This document shows, one piece after another, positions 35,119 to 43,156 of a DNA stretch of 64,000 bases. Source of the DNA: CALLPQ01 sp038531745 (lineage in GTDB: Bacteria > Pseudomonadota > Alphaproteobacteria > Caulobacterales > Parvularculaceae); NCBI GenBank assembly GCA_038531745.1, contig JBCBBJ010000011.1, positions 44,770 through 108,769 on the forward strand. Direction: 5' to 3'. Position 1 is the stretch's first letter, and the number at the start of each line of letters is the position of its first letter. Below the pieces are notes generated by a model. The model did not search any database. It saw nothing but the letters and a program-made list of their open reading frames with translations, and had not been told where the DNA came from. Made by a program: the position numbers and the translations under genes.

Positions 35119-35691
35119 TCACGCCGCCATAGGCAAGAGCACGATGGGCGCGTCAATAGTTGTGCGGCAGGGCGGCAAATCGTCGATGGCATCAAACATC
35201 CGGCCATCGCGCTGAAGGAGGTCATCGGCATGGTTGATCATGAAAAGGCACGGGTCTGCATGGGGGGCAGCCTTGCGCAAGCCACGGGCAAGGCTGTCCT
35301 CATCCTGGTCAGGATGGGTCAAGCACAAAATGATGTAGGCCGCCGCCATGGACCGGGAAACGCCTTTCGCGCAATGGATGAGGATTTTCCCGTCTGTCTT
35401 TGCGGCCATGTCGGTTTTGGTTTGGTCTTGGGTGAGCCATGCGCGATAGTTTTCCACAATTGAGTGCGTGCGGGTGCGGGCTGTCTCATTGTGGGCAGTG
35501 GGTCCGGTTTCGCATTCAACATAGAGCTTCAAATGATCTGATGTGGCAATGCCGGGAAAAAAGGGACGCGGTTCGTCCTCACTCAGTATGGAAATGATGT
35601 GAGCGGGCCGATGGCAATCAAATGCCTCACGCGCGCGTTCCAGCGAACTGACGATCAGTGTTGGCTCCGATATGATAGACCCGTTGGTCAT
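35119..35691 (-). CDS. tyrosine phosphatase superfamily protein
   Basis: A 190-residue protein with the phosphatase loop HCAKGVSRS, nucleophile Cys107 and Arg113 of the CX5R motif. The loop and the preceding GKILIHC strand fit the dual-specificity type. It lies 16 bases before nrtR on the same strand, so the two probably share a transcript. The natural substrate could be a protein or a small phosphate compound linked to NAD; the sequence does not say. Confidence 0.8.
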   Translation of the reverse strand: MTNGSIISEPTLIVSSLERAREAFDCHRPAHIISILSEDEPRPFFPGIATSDHLKLYVECETGPTAHNETARTRTHSIVENYRAWLTQDQTKTDMAAKTDGKILIHCAKGVSRSMAAAYIILCLTHPDQDEDSLARGLRKAAPHADPCLFMINHADDLLQRDGRMFDAIDDLPPCRTTIDAPIVLLPMAA

Positions 35692-35908
35692 GAAAAGCAG
35701 ACTATTCCTTTACTCAAACGGTCAAAACACGCGCCAAGAACGAACCGGACATCACCAGGTATATCCAGCGCCACATCAATCAGGCATGATCTTGACAATA
35801 AGGTAATGGGCTGAATAGAGGTTAAAAAAAAGGCGGCAACGCTCAAAGACACTTGAGGTCACGCAGAGTTGAAGGCGCTCGGGCCCAATCGATCGCCCCC
35901 AAAACCGC

Positions 35909-36520
35909 TCACATCATGCCATTGAGGGCAGCAAAACGCGCTAAATAGCTTGCCTCAGCCGCTTCAGACGTTTGTGGCACCAGCGTTCGCGCCGTCAGTG
36001 AGGCTGGCGGGGTGAACAGTTTGCGCGCTTCGATTGCGTCGAACCCGGCCAGTTGAACCGCCTCAAGGAAAGCGCAGGCGCGGTCGGCGGTCTTGATGAT
36101 TTTCTCAACCGTTTCAGGCAGTTCAGGTGCAATCCCGAAGCGGATATGGATGGCGCGCTGGAGCCCATGTTCGATATTTTTATACTCTGGGCCAAGCGCG
36201 GCCTTAAACGGGCTGATCATATCGCCAATGACAAATTCCGGCGCATCATGCAGGAGGGCCGCCAGGCGCCATTGCACCGGCCAGCCGGGTTTCATTGTGC
36301 TGCAAATATCTTCAACGATCACAGAGTGCTGCGCCACGTTAAAAGGCAAAGGCCCCGTGGTCTGGCCATTCCAGCGGGCAACCCGGGCAAGGCCGTGGGC
36401 AATATCCTCGATTTCCACATCCAACGGGGAGGGATCAAGGATATCGAGCCGCCGCCCACTCAGCATCCGCTGCCAAGCCCGCGGTGCTGGTGTTCTGGTA
36501 GATTTGGGCGCAGAGGGCAT
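35909..36520 (-). CDS. HD domain hydrolase, YfbR-like nucleotidase
   Basis: A 203-residue metal-dependent phosphohydrolase. The HD motif set is readable: VAQHSVIVEDI, LAALLHDAPEFVIGD (His-Asp pair) and a late Asp in IIKTADRACAF. It resembles small alphaproteobacterial YfbR-like 5'-nucleotidases. I choose ATG 36520 (MPSAPKSTRTPAPRAWQRML) since homologs begin shortly before RAWQRMLSGRRLD; a start at 36580 would add 20 atypical residues. No ribosome site settles it. Confidence 0.78.
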   Translation of the reverse strand: MPSAPKSTRTPAPRAWQRMLSGRRLDILDPSPLDVEIEDIAHGLARVARWNGQTTGPLPFNVAQHSVIVEDICSTMKPGWPVQWRLAALLHDAPEFVIGDMISPFKAALGPEYKNIEHGLQRAIHIRFGIAPELPETVEKIIKTADRACAFLEAVQLAGFDAIEARKLFTPPASLTARTLVPQTSEAAEASYLARFAALNGMM

Positions 36521-36821
36521 GGACAAGGCAAACCAAAAAATGACTTCAATTGACGATGCCTGACTGCTTCTTGCGGCCATGGCTTTGGCGACCGGCGGTA
36601 CCAACACCGGCGCCCGCTGGCAAGGTAGCGGTAATCGTACCGCCGTTCTTTCAAGGGCCAGACTTAATTGCGCGTGTTTTATGTCCCTTCGGTAAGTAAC
36701 GCGCACTAAAGGTTTGATGTGGCAGCAAAATTTGCTAAGTGCGAAGGGTTGTGTGCAGGGAATCAATGAGCGCCCACGGATTGAGTTGGGCCGCATTCGT
36801 CAATGTGTGAAGGGACTTCAA
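36521..36821. other. divergent intergenic region, HD hydrolase to mscL
   Basis: These 301 bases must hold the promoters of two divergent genes. Frames extending the HD hydrolase and mscL cross it, but neither extension has conserved residues or a ribosome site. I see no clear palindrome or repeat. Confidence 0.35.
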
Positions 36822-37226
36822 ATGATAAATGAATTCAAGGAATTTGCCGTGAAGGGCAATATGGTCGACATGGCGGTCGGCATCATTATGGGCGGGGCTT
36901 TCGGCACCATCATCAAATCGCTGGTTGATGATGTCCTGATGCCGCCAATCGGCTTGCTTATGGGCGGTGTCGATTTTTCAAAACTAAAACTGGTGATGAA
37001 ACCCGCGGTTGATGAGGCCGAAGCCGTGGCCATTAATTATGGCTTGTTCATCAATGCAATTATCGCCTTCCTGATTGTTGCCATTGCCCTTTTCTTTGTG
37101 ATCAAAGGGATCAACTCCGCCAAAGCGCAAATGGAAAAAGAAGAAGCCGAAGCGGCCCCGGCCGAGCCGCCCCGCCAGGAAGTGCTGCTGGAAGAGATCC
37201 GCGACGCGCTCAAATCAAACGCCTAA
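36822..37226 (+). CDS. mscL: large-conductance mechanosensitive channel
   Basis: Inner-membrane channel of 134 residues that opens under osmotic downshock. MINEFKEFAVKGNMVDMAVGIIMGGAFG is the family signature with the first pore-lining helix; the second helix is INAIIAFLIVAIALFFVIKG and the C-terminal bundle ends EEIRDAL. AAGGGA lies about 7 bases before ATG 36822, which gives the standard length; the frame itself reaches back to 36714. Confidence 0.95.
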   Translation: MINEFKEFAVKGNMVDMAVGIIMGGAFGTIIKSLVDDVLMPPIGLLMGGVDFSKLKLVMKPAVDEAEAVAINYGLFINAIIAFLIVAIALFFVIKGINSAKAQMEKEEAEAAPAEPPRQEVLLEEIRDALKSNA

Positions 37227-37250
37227 ACCGCACAACAAAGGCGCATTAGG

Positions 37251-37284
37251 AAGCCTGCGGGGCGCAAACCCCGCGGGCTTTTTT
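37251..37284 (+). terminator. Rho-independent terminator after mscL
   Basis: GCCTGCGGGG (37253-37262) pairs with CCCCGCGGGC (37269-37278), one mismatch, followed by six T. It ends the mscL transcript ahead of lepA. Confidence 0.85.
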
Positions 37285-37342
37285 GTGTCTGAAAACGCCA
37301 GTGACCCATAAGACCATTGCCGCCCCCGGGGGGCCCGGCTAT

Positions 37343-39151
37343 ATGCCGCCAATGATTGACCTTGCCCATATCCGCAATTTTTCCATCGTCGCCCATATCG
37401 ACCATGGCAAATCCACCCTTGCCGACCGGCTGATCCAGGTGACCGGCGGGTTACAGGACCGCGAAATGAAGGCGCAAGTTCTCGATTCAATGGATATTGA
37501 GCGCGAGCGCGGGATCACGATCAAGGCCCAGACCGTGCGGCTGACCTACACGGCGCAGGACGGCGAGACCTATGTGCTCAACCTCATCGACACGCCAGGC
37601 CATGTGGATTTCACCTATGAGGTCTCTCGGTCACTCTCCGCCTGTGAGGGCTCACTTCTTGTTGTTGATGCAAGCCAAGGCGTGGAGGCGCAAACCCTAG
37701 CCAATGTGTATCAGGCAATTGATGTGGACCATGAAATTGTCCCGGTCCTGAATAAAGTGGACCTCCCCGCCGCCGATTGTGACCGGGTAAAAGCACAGAT
37801 CGAAGATGTGATCGGTCTCGATGCCACCGACGTCATCGAAATCTCTGCCAAGACCGGTGTTAATATTGAAGGCGTTCTGGAGGCGATTGTCACGCGCCTG
37901 CCGGCGCCGGCGGGGGATAGTGAGGCTACCCTCAAAGCTCTCCTCGTGGATAGTTGGTATGACACCTATCTGGGTGTTGTTGTCCTGGTGCGGATTATCG
38001 ATGGCGAAATGAAAAAAGGCATGCGCATCCGTATGATGGGCGCCGATGCCACCTATACCATCGATCAGGTGGGTGTGATTACCCCAAAGAAAGTTGCCGT
38101 CGACAGTCTCGGGCCCGGGGAAATCGGTTTTTTGACCGCCTCGATCAAAGAGGTTGCCGACACCCGCGTGGGCGACACGATCACGGATGATAAAAATCCT
38201 GTAACAACACCGCTCGATGGCTTCAAGCCAGCGCAGCCTGTGGTTTTCTGTGGTATTTTTCCGGTTGATGCCAATGATTTTGAGGATTTGCGCGCAGCCA
38301 TGGGTCGGCTGCGGTTGAATGATGCCAGCTTTGAATTCGAGATGGAAACCTCCGCCGCGCTGGGCTTTGGATTTCGCTGCGGCTTTCTTGGTCTCCTCCA
38401 TCTGGAGATCATCCGTGAACGGTTGGAACGCGAATTCAACCTTGATCTCATCACCACCGCGCCAAGCGTTGTTTATCTAATCCATCTTACCGACGGGTCA
38501 TCCATTGAGATGCACAACCCCGCCGATATGCCGGACCCCGTGCGTATTGATCATATTGAGGAGCCCTGGATCAATGCCACCATCATGGCGCCCGATGACT
38601 ATCTGGGCGCAATCCTGAAATTGTGTGAGGAACGCCGTGGCATCCAGCAGGACCTGACCTATGCCGGCAGCCGGGCCATGCTGGTCTATGAATTGCCGCT
38701 CAACGAGGTGGTGTTTGATTTTTATGACCGGCTAAAATCCATCTCAAAGGGCTATGCCAGTTTTGATTATCAGATCATGGAGCATCGCACCGGGGATCTC
38801 GTCAAAATGCAGATTCTTGTGAATGACGAGCCTGTAGATGCCCTGTCGATCATCGTGCACCGCGACAAGTCACAAGCCCGCGGCCGCGTCATGTGCGAAA
38901 AACTCAAAGATCTGATCCCGCGCCATCAATTCAAAATTCCCATCCAAGCAGCCATCGGTGGCCGGGTCATTGCTCGCGAAACCATCGCCGCGCTGCGCAA
39001 AGACGTAACCGCAAAGTGTTATGGCGGGGATGCCACGCGCAAACGCAAGCTTCTGGAAAAGCAGAAGGCAGGTAAGAAAAAGATGCGCCAGTTTGGCCGC
39101 GTGGAGATTCCGCAAGAAGCGTTTATCAATGCGCTCAAGATTGACAGCTAA
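37343..39151 (+). CDS. lepA: elongation factor 4 (LepA)
   Basis: Ribosome-binding GTPase of 602 residues. The P-loop is VAHIDHGKST, switch I has RERGITIKAQTVRLTY, and the DTPGHVDF and NKVDLPAAD boxes follow. Domains II, III and V and the LepA-specific C-terminal domain (ITAKCYGGD-like: VTAKCYGGDATRKRKLLEKQ) are all present. I choose ATG 37343; an alternative at 37352 differs by three residues. It stands alone between terminators and a convergent gene. Confidence 0.97.
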   Translation: MPPMIDLAHIRNFSIVAHIDHGKSTLADRLIQVTGGLQDREMKAQVLDSMDIERERGITIKAQTVRLTYTAQDGETYVLNLIDTPGHVDFTYEVSRSLSACEGSLLVVDASQGVEAQTLANVYQAIDVDHEIVPVLNKVDLPAADCDRVKAQIEDVIGLDATDVIEISAKTGVNIEGVLEAIVTRLPAPAGDSEATLKALLVDSWYDTYLGVVVLVRIIDGEMKKGMRIRMMGADATYTIDQVGVITPKKVAVDSLGPGEIGFLTASIKEVADTRVGDTITDDKNPVTTPLDGFKPAQPVVFCGIFPVDANDFEDLRAAMGRLRLNDASFEFEMETSAALGFGFRCGFLGLLHLEIIRERLEREFNLDLITTAPSVVYLIHLTDGSSIEMHNPADMPDPVRIDHIEEPWINATIMAPDDYLGAILKLCEERRGIQQDLTYAGSRAMLVYELPLNEVVFDFYDRLKSISKGYASFDYQIMEHRTGDLVKMQILVNDEPVDALSIIVHRDKSQARGRVMCEKLKDLIPRHQFKIPIQAAIGGRVIARETIAALRKDVTAKCYGGDATRKRKLLEKQKAGKKKMRQFGRVEIPQEAFINALKIDS

Positions 39152-39177
39152 TGCTTGAGGTTTATTGATACGCCGTG

Positions 39178-39201
39178 TGCGTACAATACAGTATTGTGCG
39201 C
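39178..39201. repeat. inverted repeat between lepA and the DUF2059 gene
   Basis: ACAATAC (39183-39189) and GTATTGT (39191-39197) are perfect arms around one base, with partly paired GCG/CGC flanks. It lies between two convergent genes and may help end both transcripts, although no T run is present. Confidence 0.4.
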
Positions 39202-39207
39202 TGTGCC

Positions 39208-39717
39208 TCAGACTGACGCGGCGGACAGCAGCCGCTCTCTCGCCCGATCGCGCACATCGGCTAGCCAGCTCCCTAGAGCGGAACCAATTCGGGCATCAAT
39301 CGTGCGTTGGGTTGCAGCAAATTTCTGGCCCGTGGGGGTTTCAAAAAACCGGATTAGATCTGTCAGTTCTTCTTCGGTGAACTCCTCCGCATAGATCAGC
39401 GTGACATCGTCCAGCAGGTCCGGCATGCCCGCAAGCATTTCGTCGCGAATGACATCGGCAACCTTGTTAACGGTCTCCGCCGGGACGCCCCGGCTCAATA
39501 GCTGATTTCTGGCGTCTTCGACGGCGGCGATAATGGTTTCTTCTACCGTGGCCTCAACACCCAAAAGATCAACGAGGCGGCGCGCAGACTCAAAAGTGCC
39601 CGCCCGGGCGGCAAGGCCCAGCAAGGTCGAGAAGGCAACCAAACCCCAAAGCGCCGCACGGACCGTGTGACGCCGCGAGATGGGCGTACCGATATGATGA
39701 TTTGACCGTCCGGACAT
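39208..39717 (-). CDS. DUF2059 periplasmic protein
   Basis: A 169-residue protein with a signal anchor (about 18-40, ending LAARAGTF) and a DUF2059 domain: IYAEEFTEEELTDLIRFFETPTGQKFAA is the characteristic stretch. These proteins are helical and periplasmic, with no established function. The gene converges with lepA. Confidence 0.85.
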   Translation of the reverse strand: MSGRSNHHIGTPISRRHTVRAALWGLVAFSTLLGLAARAGTFESARRLVDLLGVEATVEETIIAAVEDARNQLLSRGVPAETVNKVADVIRDEMLAGMPDLLDDVTLIYAEEFTEEELTDLIRFFETPTGQKFAATQRTIDARIGSALGSWLADVRDRARERLLSAASV

Positions 39718-39805
39718 GATGACCCCTCAATTCCTGCCGCGTGCCATAAACATGAGCAAGAAATTAAGGGCTGGCAAGGGGTAGCTGTAGCTGCCACCGG
39801 GCCCT

Positions 39806-40570
39806 TCAGGGGCGGCGCATGGGAAAGTCTCTCATCGCTTCCAGGCCGATGACGCTCAGAATGTAAAAGCCAGCGAGGATTACGCCTTTCACCGTGCCGG
39901 AGATTTTTGATTGGCCCACGCGCCGGCGGTAATGCACCGGCACCTCGGCCACCCGCAAATTTTGCTTGAGCGCACGCGCCTGCATTTGAACGGTCCACCC
40001 ATAGGTTTGCGCATCAAGATTGAGCGATTTCAAAGCCCCGTACCGGATCGCACGAAATGGCCCAAGATCGGTAAAGGGCCCACCCCAGATCATCCGCATA
40101 AGACCACAGGCAAGTGTGTTGCCCAAACGCTGGGGGAGGGTAAGCGCGTGCGGCTCCAAGCGCGTTGATTGCTGTTCTGAACCCCCAGCCCCCTGAAGCC
40201 GCGAGCCCACAACGAAATCAGCGGTGCCTTTTTCCAAGGGAGCTAGCAAATGCGGTAGGTCGCCGGGATCATCGGCCGCATCACCGTCCATAAAGACAAC
40301 AACATCGTTGTCAGTAATTTTATATTGAGAAGCCCATTCATCTGTACAAAGATGAGTCATACCGGCAAGACAAGCGCGGCCATAGCCGGGTGTTGGTGCC
40401 GAGACCACATGGCCCCCAGCCTGCGTCGCCAATATAGCCGTTTCATCCGTAGACCCATTATCCACAACAATCACCGCCGTCGCTGCCGGGATCATCGCCG
40501 TTACAACATCGCCAATTGAGGCAGCCTCATTAAGGGCGGGGATGATGACAAATATTCTAGCAAGGATCAT
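39806..40570 (-). CDS. family 2 glycosyltransferase (polyprenol-phosphate sugar synthase type)
   Basis: Predicted 254-residue GT2 enzyme. FVIIPALNEAASIGDVV, VDNGSTDET and VVFMDGDAADDPGDLP (DXD-like metal site) are clear; GSRLQG and the late RRRVGQSKISGTVKG resemble dolichol-phosphate-mannose synthase types, ending in one hydrophobic helix. GGGGA precedes ATG 40570, which overlaps the upstream gene by 14 bases. It would charge polyprenyl phosphate with a sugar for the membrane transferase encoded just upstream. Confidence 0.85.
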   Translation of the reverse strand: MILARIFVIIPALNEAASIGDVVTAMIPAATAVIVVDNGSTDETAILATQAGGHVVSAPTPGYGRACLAGMTHLCTDEWASQYKITDNDVVVFMDGDAADDPGDLPHLLAPLEKGTADFVVGSRLQGAGGSEQQSTRLEPHALTLPQRLGNTLACGLMRMIWGGPFTDLGPFRAIRYGALKSLNLDAQTYGWTVQMQARALKQNLRVAEVPVHYRRRVGQSKISGTVKGVILAGFYILSVIGLEAMRDFPMRRP

Positions 40571-42179
40571 GGTGCGGTCCCCATCTTCCATATGCCCAAA
40601 GACTGATCAGGATCATCAAGGGTAAGCCAAACTCCATGGGAACGAGTAACGCGCTATGAATGTCGGGCTTGTCCGCTGTCAGAAAGATAAACCGCGCATA
40701 ATAAAGAAAAAATGTGCCGCACAGCGCAATCACGCCAGGGTTCGGGATAAAAGGTAAAAACAGAGCAAGCCAAATTGCATACCAGGGATATCCCGCCGGG
40801 GCCAAAAAGACCAATGTGGTAATCACAATAAAACTTGCGCGCATGGTTGGCCAAACGCCCGGTGTGCGCATGGTTACTGCAAGCCAAATGGTCAAAAGAC
40901 TAATCAGGCCCGCCACCAGGATACGGGCTACAAAACCGGCGGCAACGGGAAGGGTTCCAGCATCAATGATCGTCTGCACGATGCGCTCAAGGATTGGAAA
41001 CAAAAATGCGTTTTTCTGCCAGCTATTGGCATAGGCGGCAAAGCCGCTTGTCGGGCCGCTGGTGTCCAAAAGGGCGGCGGTGAATAATGGCCATAAACTT
41101 GGCCCCATAATAATAATCAGCCCAAGGAGGAACAATGCAATGGTACGCCCTAATTGATCTTTGATGGCGGCAAAACTAAGCCCGCCTCTCATTAAGCCAC
41201 GCAGGACTAAGGGCGCAAGAACAAGCGGCCATACCTTAATGGCGACGCATAGGCCCAGGCCTAGTCCGGCAAAAAAAGCGCGGTTCGCCCGCACAAAAAG
41301 ACAGGTCAGGATCATTGGCGCGGTCAGTAAGACATCCATATGGGCACCATTAAATCCGGTGATAATAACTAGTGGATTGAGCCAGTAGAGGGATACCCAT
41401 AAAGCGGATCGTCCCTCTAACCGCAAGAAAAAGAGTAGGAGTGTAAGGGCGAAGAGGTCAGCCCCGATCAGCACCGATCGCCACGCAAGGAGCGACATGG
41501 GCGCAATTTTTGACGCGAGTGCAAAAGCCGTTTGCGCCCCCATCGGATAGATGGTTGAAAGATAGGGATATGCCACATTATACGCATAATGATCATTTTT
41601 TTCCGAGATTACCCGTAAGGCATTGATGTCGTCCCGGGTTGAGGGCGCGCGACTGTTGCCAAACAAATCTTCGGTAAATCCATCGGCTGGACGCGTCGTA
41701 TAGGGACTAATATTCTCAGCGGTAAGCGCCCCCTCCCAAAGATAACGAAACCAATCATCTTCATAAATTGGTACGGTACTCAATTGCATCAATCGCAACC
41801 CAAAACCGGTGAGCAAGACCACCACCAACACTACTGTCATTGACGGGTCTTGTGCCCGATCTGGCACCTGCGTCACCCTATGGATCCACCAGCTGAGCAC
41901 GGCAAATGTTGTACTTGCGCCGAAGGCCAAGGCGATAAACGCAATCGTTGCCGCCTCGGTGGGGGCCGCATTATAGGCAGCAAGCGGGCTCATTAGCGCG
42001 ATTGCAACTAGAAAACCCACTAGCGCGGCGATCAATACATAAAGATCGCGTTGATAGCGGGGGAGGCTAGTCGCCAATGTCGTGTTGATGCCCATGGGCG
42101 GCCCGTATAGCGCACGTTTTGCCGGCGGCCCATCTCTTTTGGTCACCATATCGTGATTGACCAACCACAATAAGGGCAT
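40557..42179 (-). CDS. polytopic membrane glycosyltransferase (GT-C type)
   Basis: A 540-residue membrane protein with about 11-13 helices. The first large loop has PIYEDDWFRYLWEG, the acidic pair typical of GT-C enzymes that use lipid-linked sugars. LNPLVIITGFNGAHMDV and KVWPLVLAPLVLRG also resemble GT87-like mannosyltransferases. It overlaps the GT2 gene, so donor synthesis and transfer are coupled. The acceptor (glycan or protein) is not known. Start 42179 has GGCGG upstream; 42149 and 42095 are alternatives. Confidence 0.75.
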   Translation of the reverse strand: MPLLWLVNHDMVTKRDGPPAKRALYGPPMGINTTLATSLPRYQRDLYVLIAALVGFLVAIALMSPLAAYNAAPTEAATIAFIALAFGASTTFAVLSWWIHRVTQVPDRAQDPSMTVVLVVVLLTGFGLRLMQLSTVPIYEDDWFRYLWEGALTAENISPYTTRPADGFTEDLFGNSRAPSTRDDINALRVISEKNDHYAYNVAYPYLSTIYPMGAQTAFALASKIAPMSLLAWRSVLIGADLFALTLLLFFLRLEGRSALWVSLYWLNPLVIITGFNGAHMDVLLTAPMILTCLFVRANRAFFAGLGLGLCVAIKVWPLVLAPLVLRGLMRGGLSFAAIKDQLGRTIALFLLGLIIIMGPSLWPLFTAALLDTSGPTSGFAAYANSWQKNAFLFPILERIVQTIIDAGTLPVAAGFVARILVAGLISLLTIWLAVTMRTPGVWPTMRASFIVITTLVFLAPAGYPWYAIWLALFLPFIPNPGVIALCGTFFLYYARFIFLTADKPDIHSALLVPMEFGLPLMILISLWAYGRWGPHHDPC

Positions 42180-42315
42180 GTTTTGCCGCCATAATAGATA
42201 CGAAAAACACAGTTGTGTGAGAGCGTGTGGCAGGCTCTTGATTGATCACCCGCATTTGCGGCATCACCGTAACCAACGAAACAATCAAAACGCCTTGAGA
42301 TGAAAAGGGAGCCCT

Positions 42316-43146
42316 ATGTTTTTGCAGATATCCCGCCTACGGACCATCCTCCGCCCTGTCCTTGCTAGTATTGCCAGTATATTGGCAATCTTGATGGGCG
42401 GACAAAACCCCCTTGCCGCCGATGTGACGGGTTTTGGTTCATTCGCCGATGCAGCCAACTCGGCAATTGACCACAGCGCTTTTGACGGGTTGCTCAAACG
42501 CTATGTGACAACCGCGGAAGAAGGGCGCACCATCTTTGCCTATGGCTCGGTGAGCGATGAGGATAAAGCGGTCTTAAAGACCTATATTGACACGCTGGAG
42601 GCTGTGGATCCTACGATCCTGACCAAGACGCAAGCCTATGCCTATTGGGTGAACATGTATAATGCGGTTACGGTAGATTTGATCCTCGATAACTATCCGC
42701 TCAAATCAATTCGCGGTCTTGGCTTTATCGGTCCGTGGGGTCGCATGCTTGTCACCGTAAATGGGCAGGAGTTGAGCCTGAACGATGTGGAGCACGGCAT
42801 ATTGCGTGTCTTTTGGCGCGATCCGCGTACGCATTATGCGGTTAATTGTGCGTCTTTTGGCTGCCCAAACCTCCAACCAACGGCATTTACGGCAGACAAT
42901 ACCGAGGCCCTGCTGAACCAAGGGGCACAGGATTATGTCAACCACCCGCGCGGTGTCGCGGTTGATAAACGAGGTCGGGTCATCGCCTCGTCCATTTATA
43001 AATGGTACAAAAAAGACTTTGGCGAAACGGACGCAGAAGTACTGGACCATATTCGTCAGTATGCGTCTCCAGCATTGGCTGAAAATCTGAAGGGTAAAAC
43101 CCGGATCAGTAAATACGCCTATGACTGGGCCCTCAATGAGAAATAA
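42316..43146 (+). CDS. DUF547 secreted protein
   Basis: A 276-residue protein with an N-terminal signal and a DUF547 domain: AYAYWVNMYNAVTVDLILDNYPL, LSLNDVEHGILR, HYAVNCASFGCPNL and the late SIYKWYKKDF are all signatures. The conserved Cys and His in NCASFGCP suggest a papain-like fold has been proposed for the family, but activity is unproven. It converges with a TonB receptor gene. Confidence 0.88.
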   Translation: MFLQISRLRTILRPVLASIASILAILMGGQNPLAADVTGFGSFADAANSAIDHSAFDGLLKRYVTTAEEGRTIFAYGSVSDEDKAVLKTYIDTLEAVDPTILTKTQAYAYWVNMYNAVTVDLILDNYPLKSIRGLGFIGPWGRMLVTVNGQELSLNDVEHGILRVFWRDPRTHYAVNCASFGCPNLQPTAFTADNTEALLNQGAQDYVNHPRGVAVDKRGRVIASSIYKWYKKDFGETDAEVLDHIRQYASPALAENLKGKTRISKYAYDWALNEK

Positions 43147-43156
43147 AGGGAACAGG

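Noticed and set aside
37697..38401. 234-codon open frame antisense to lepA
   Set aside because: Shadow of a highly conserved gene; no start signal or recognisable domain.
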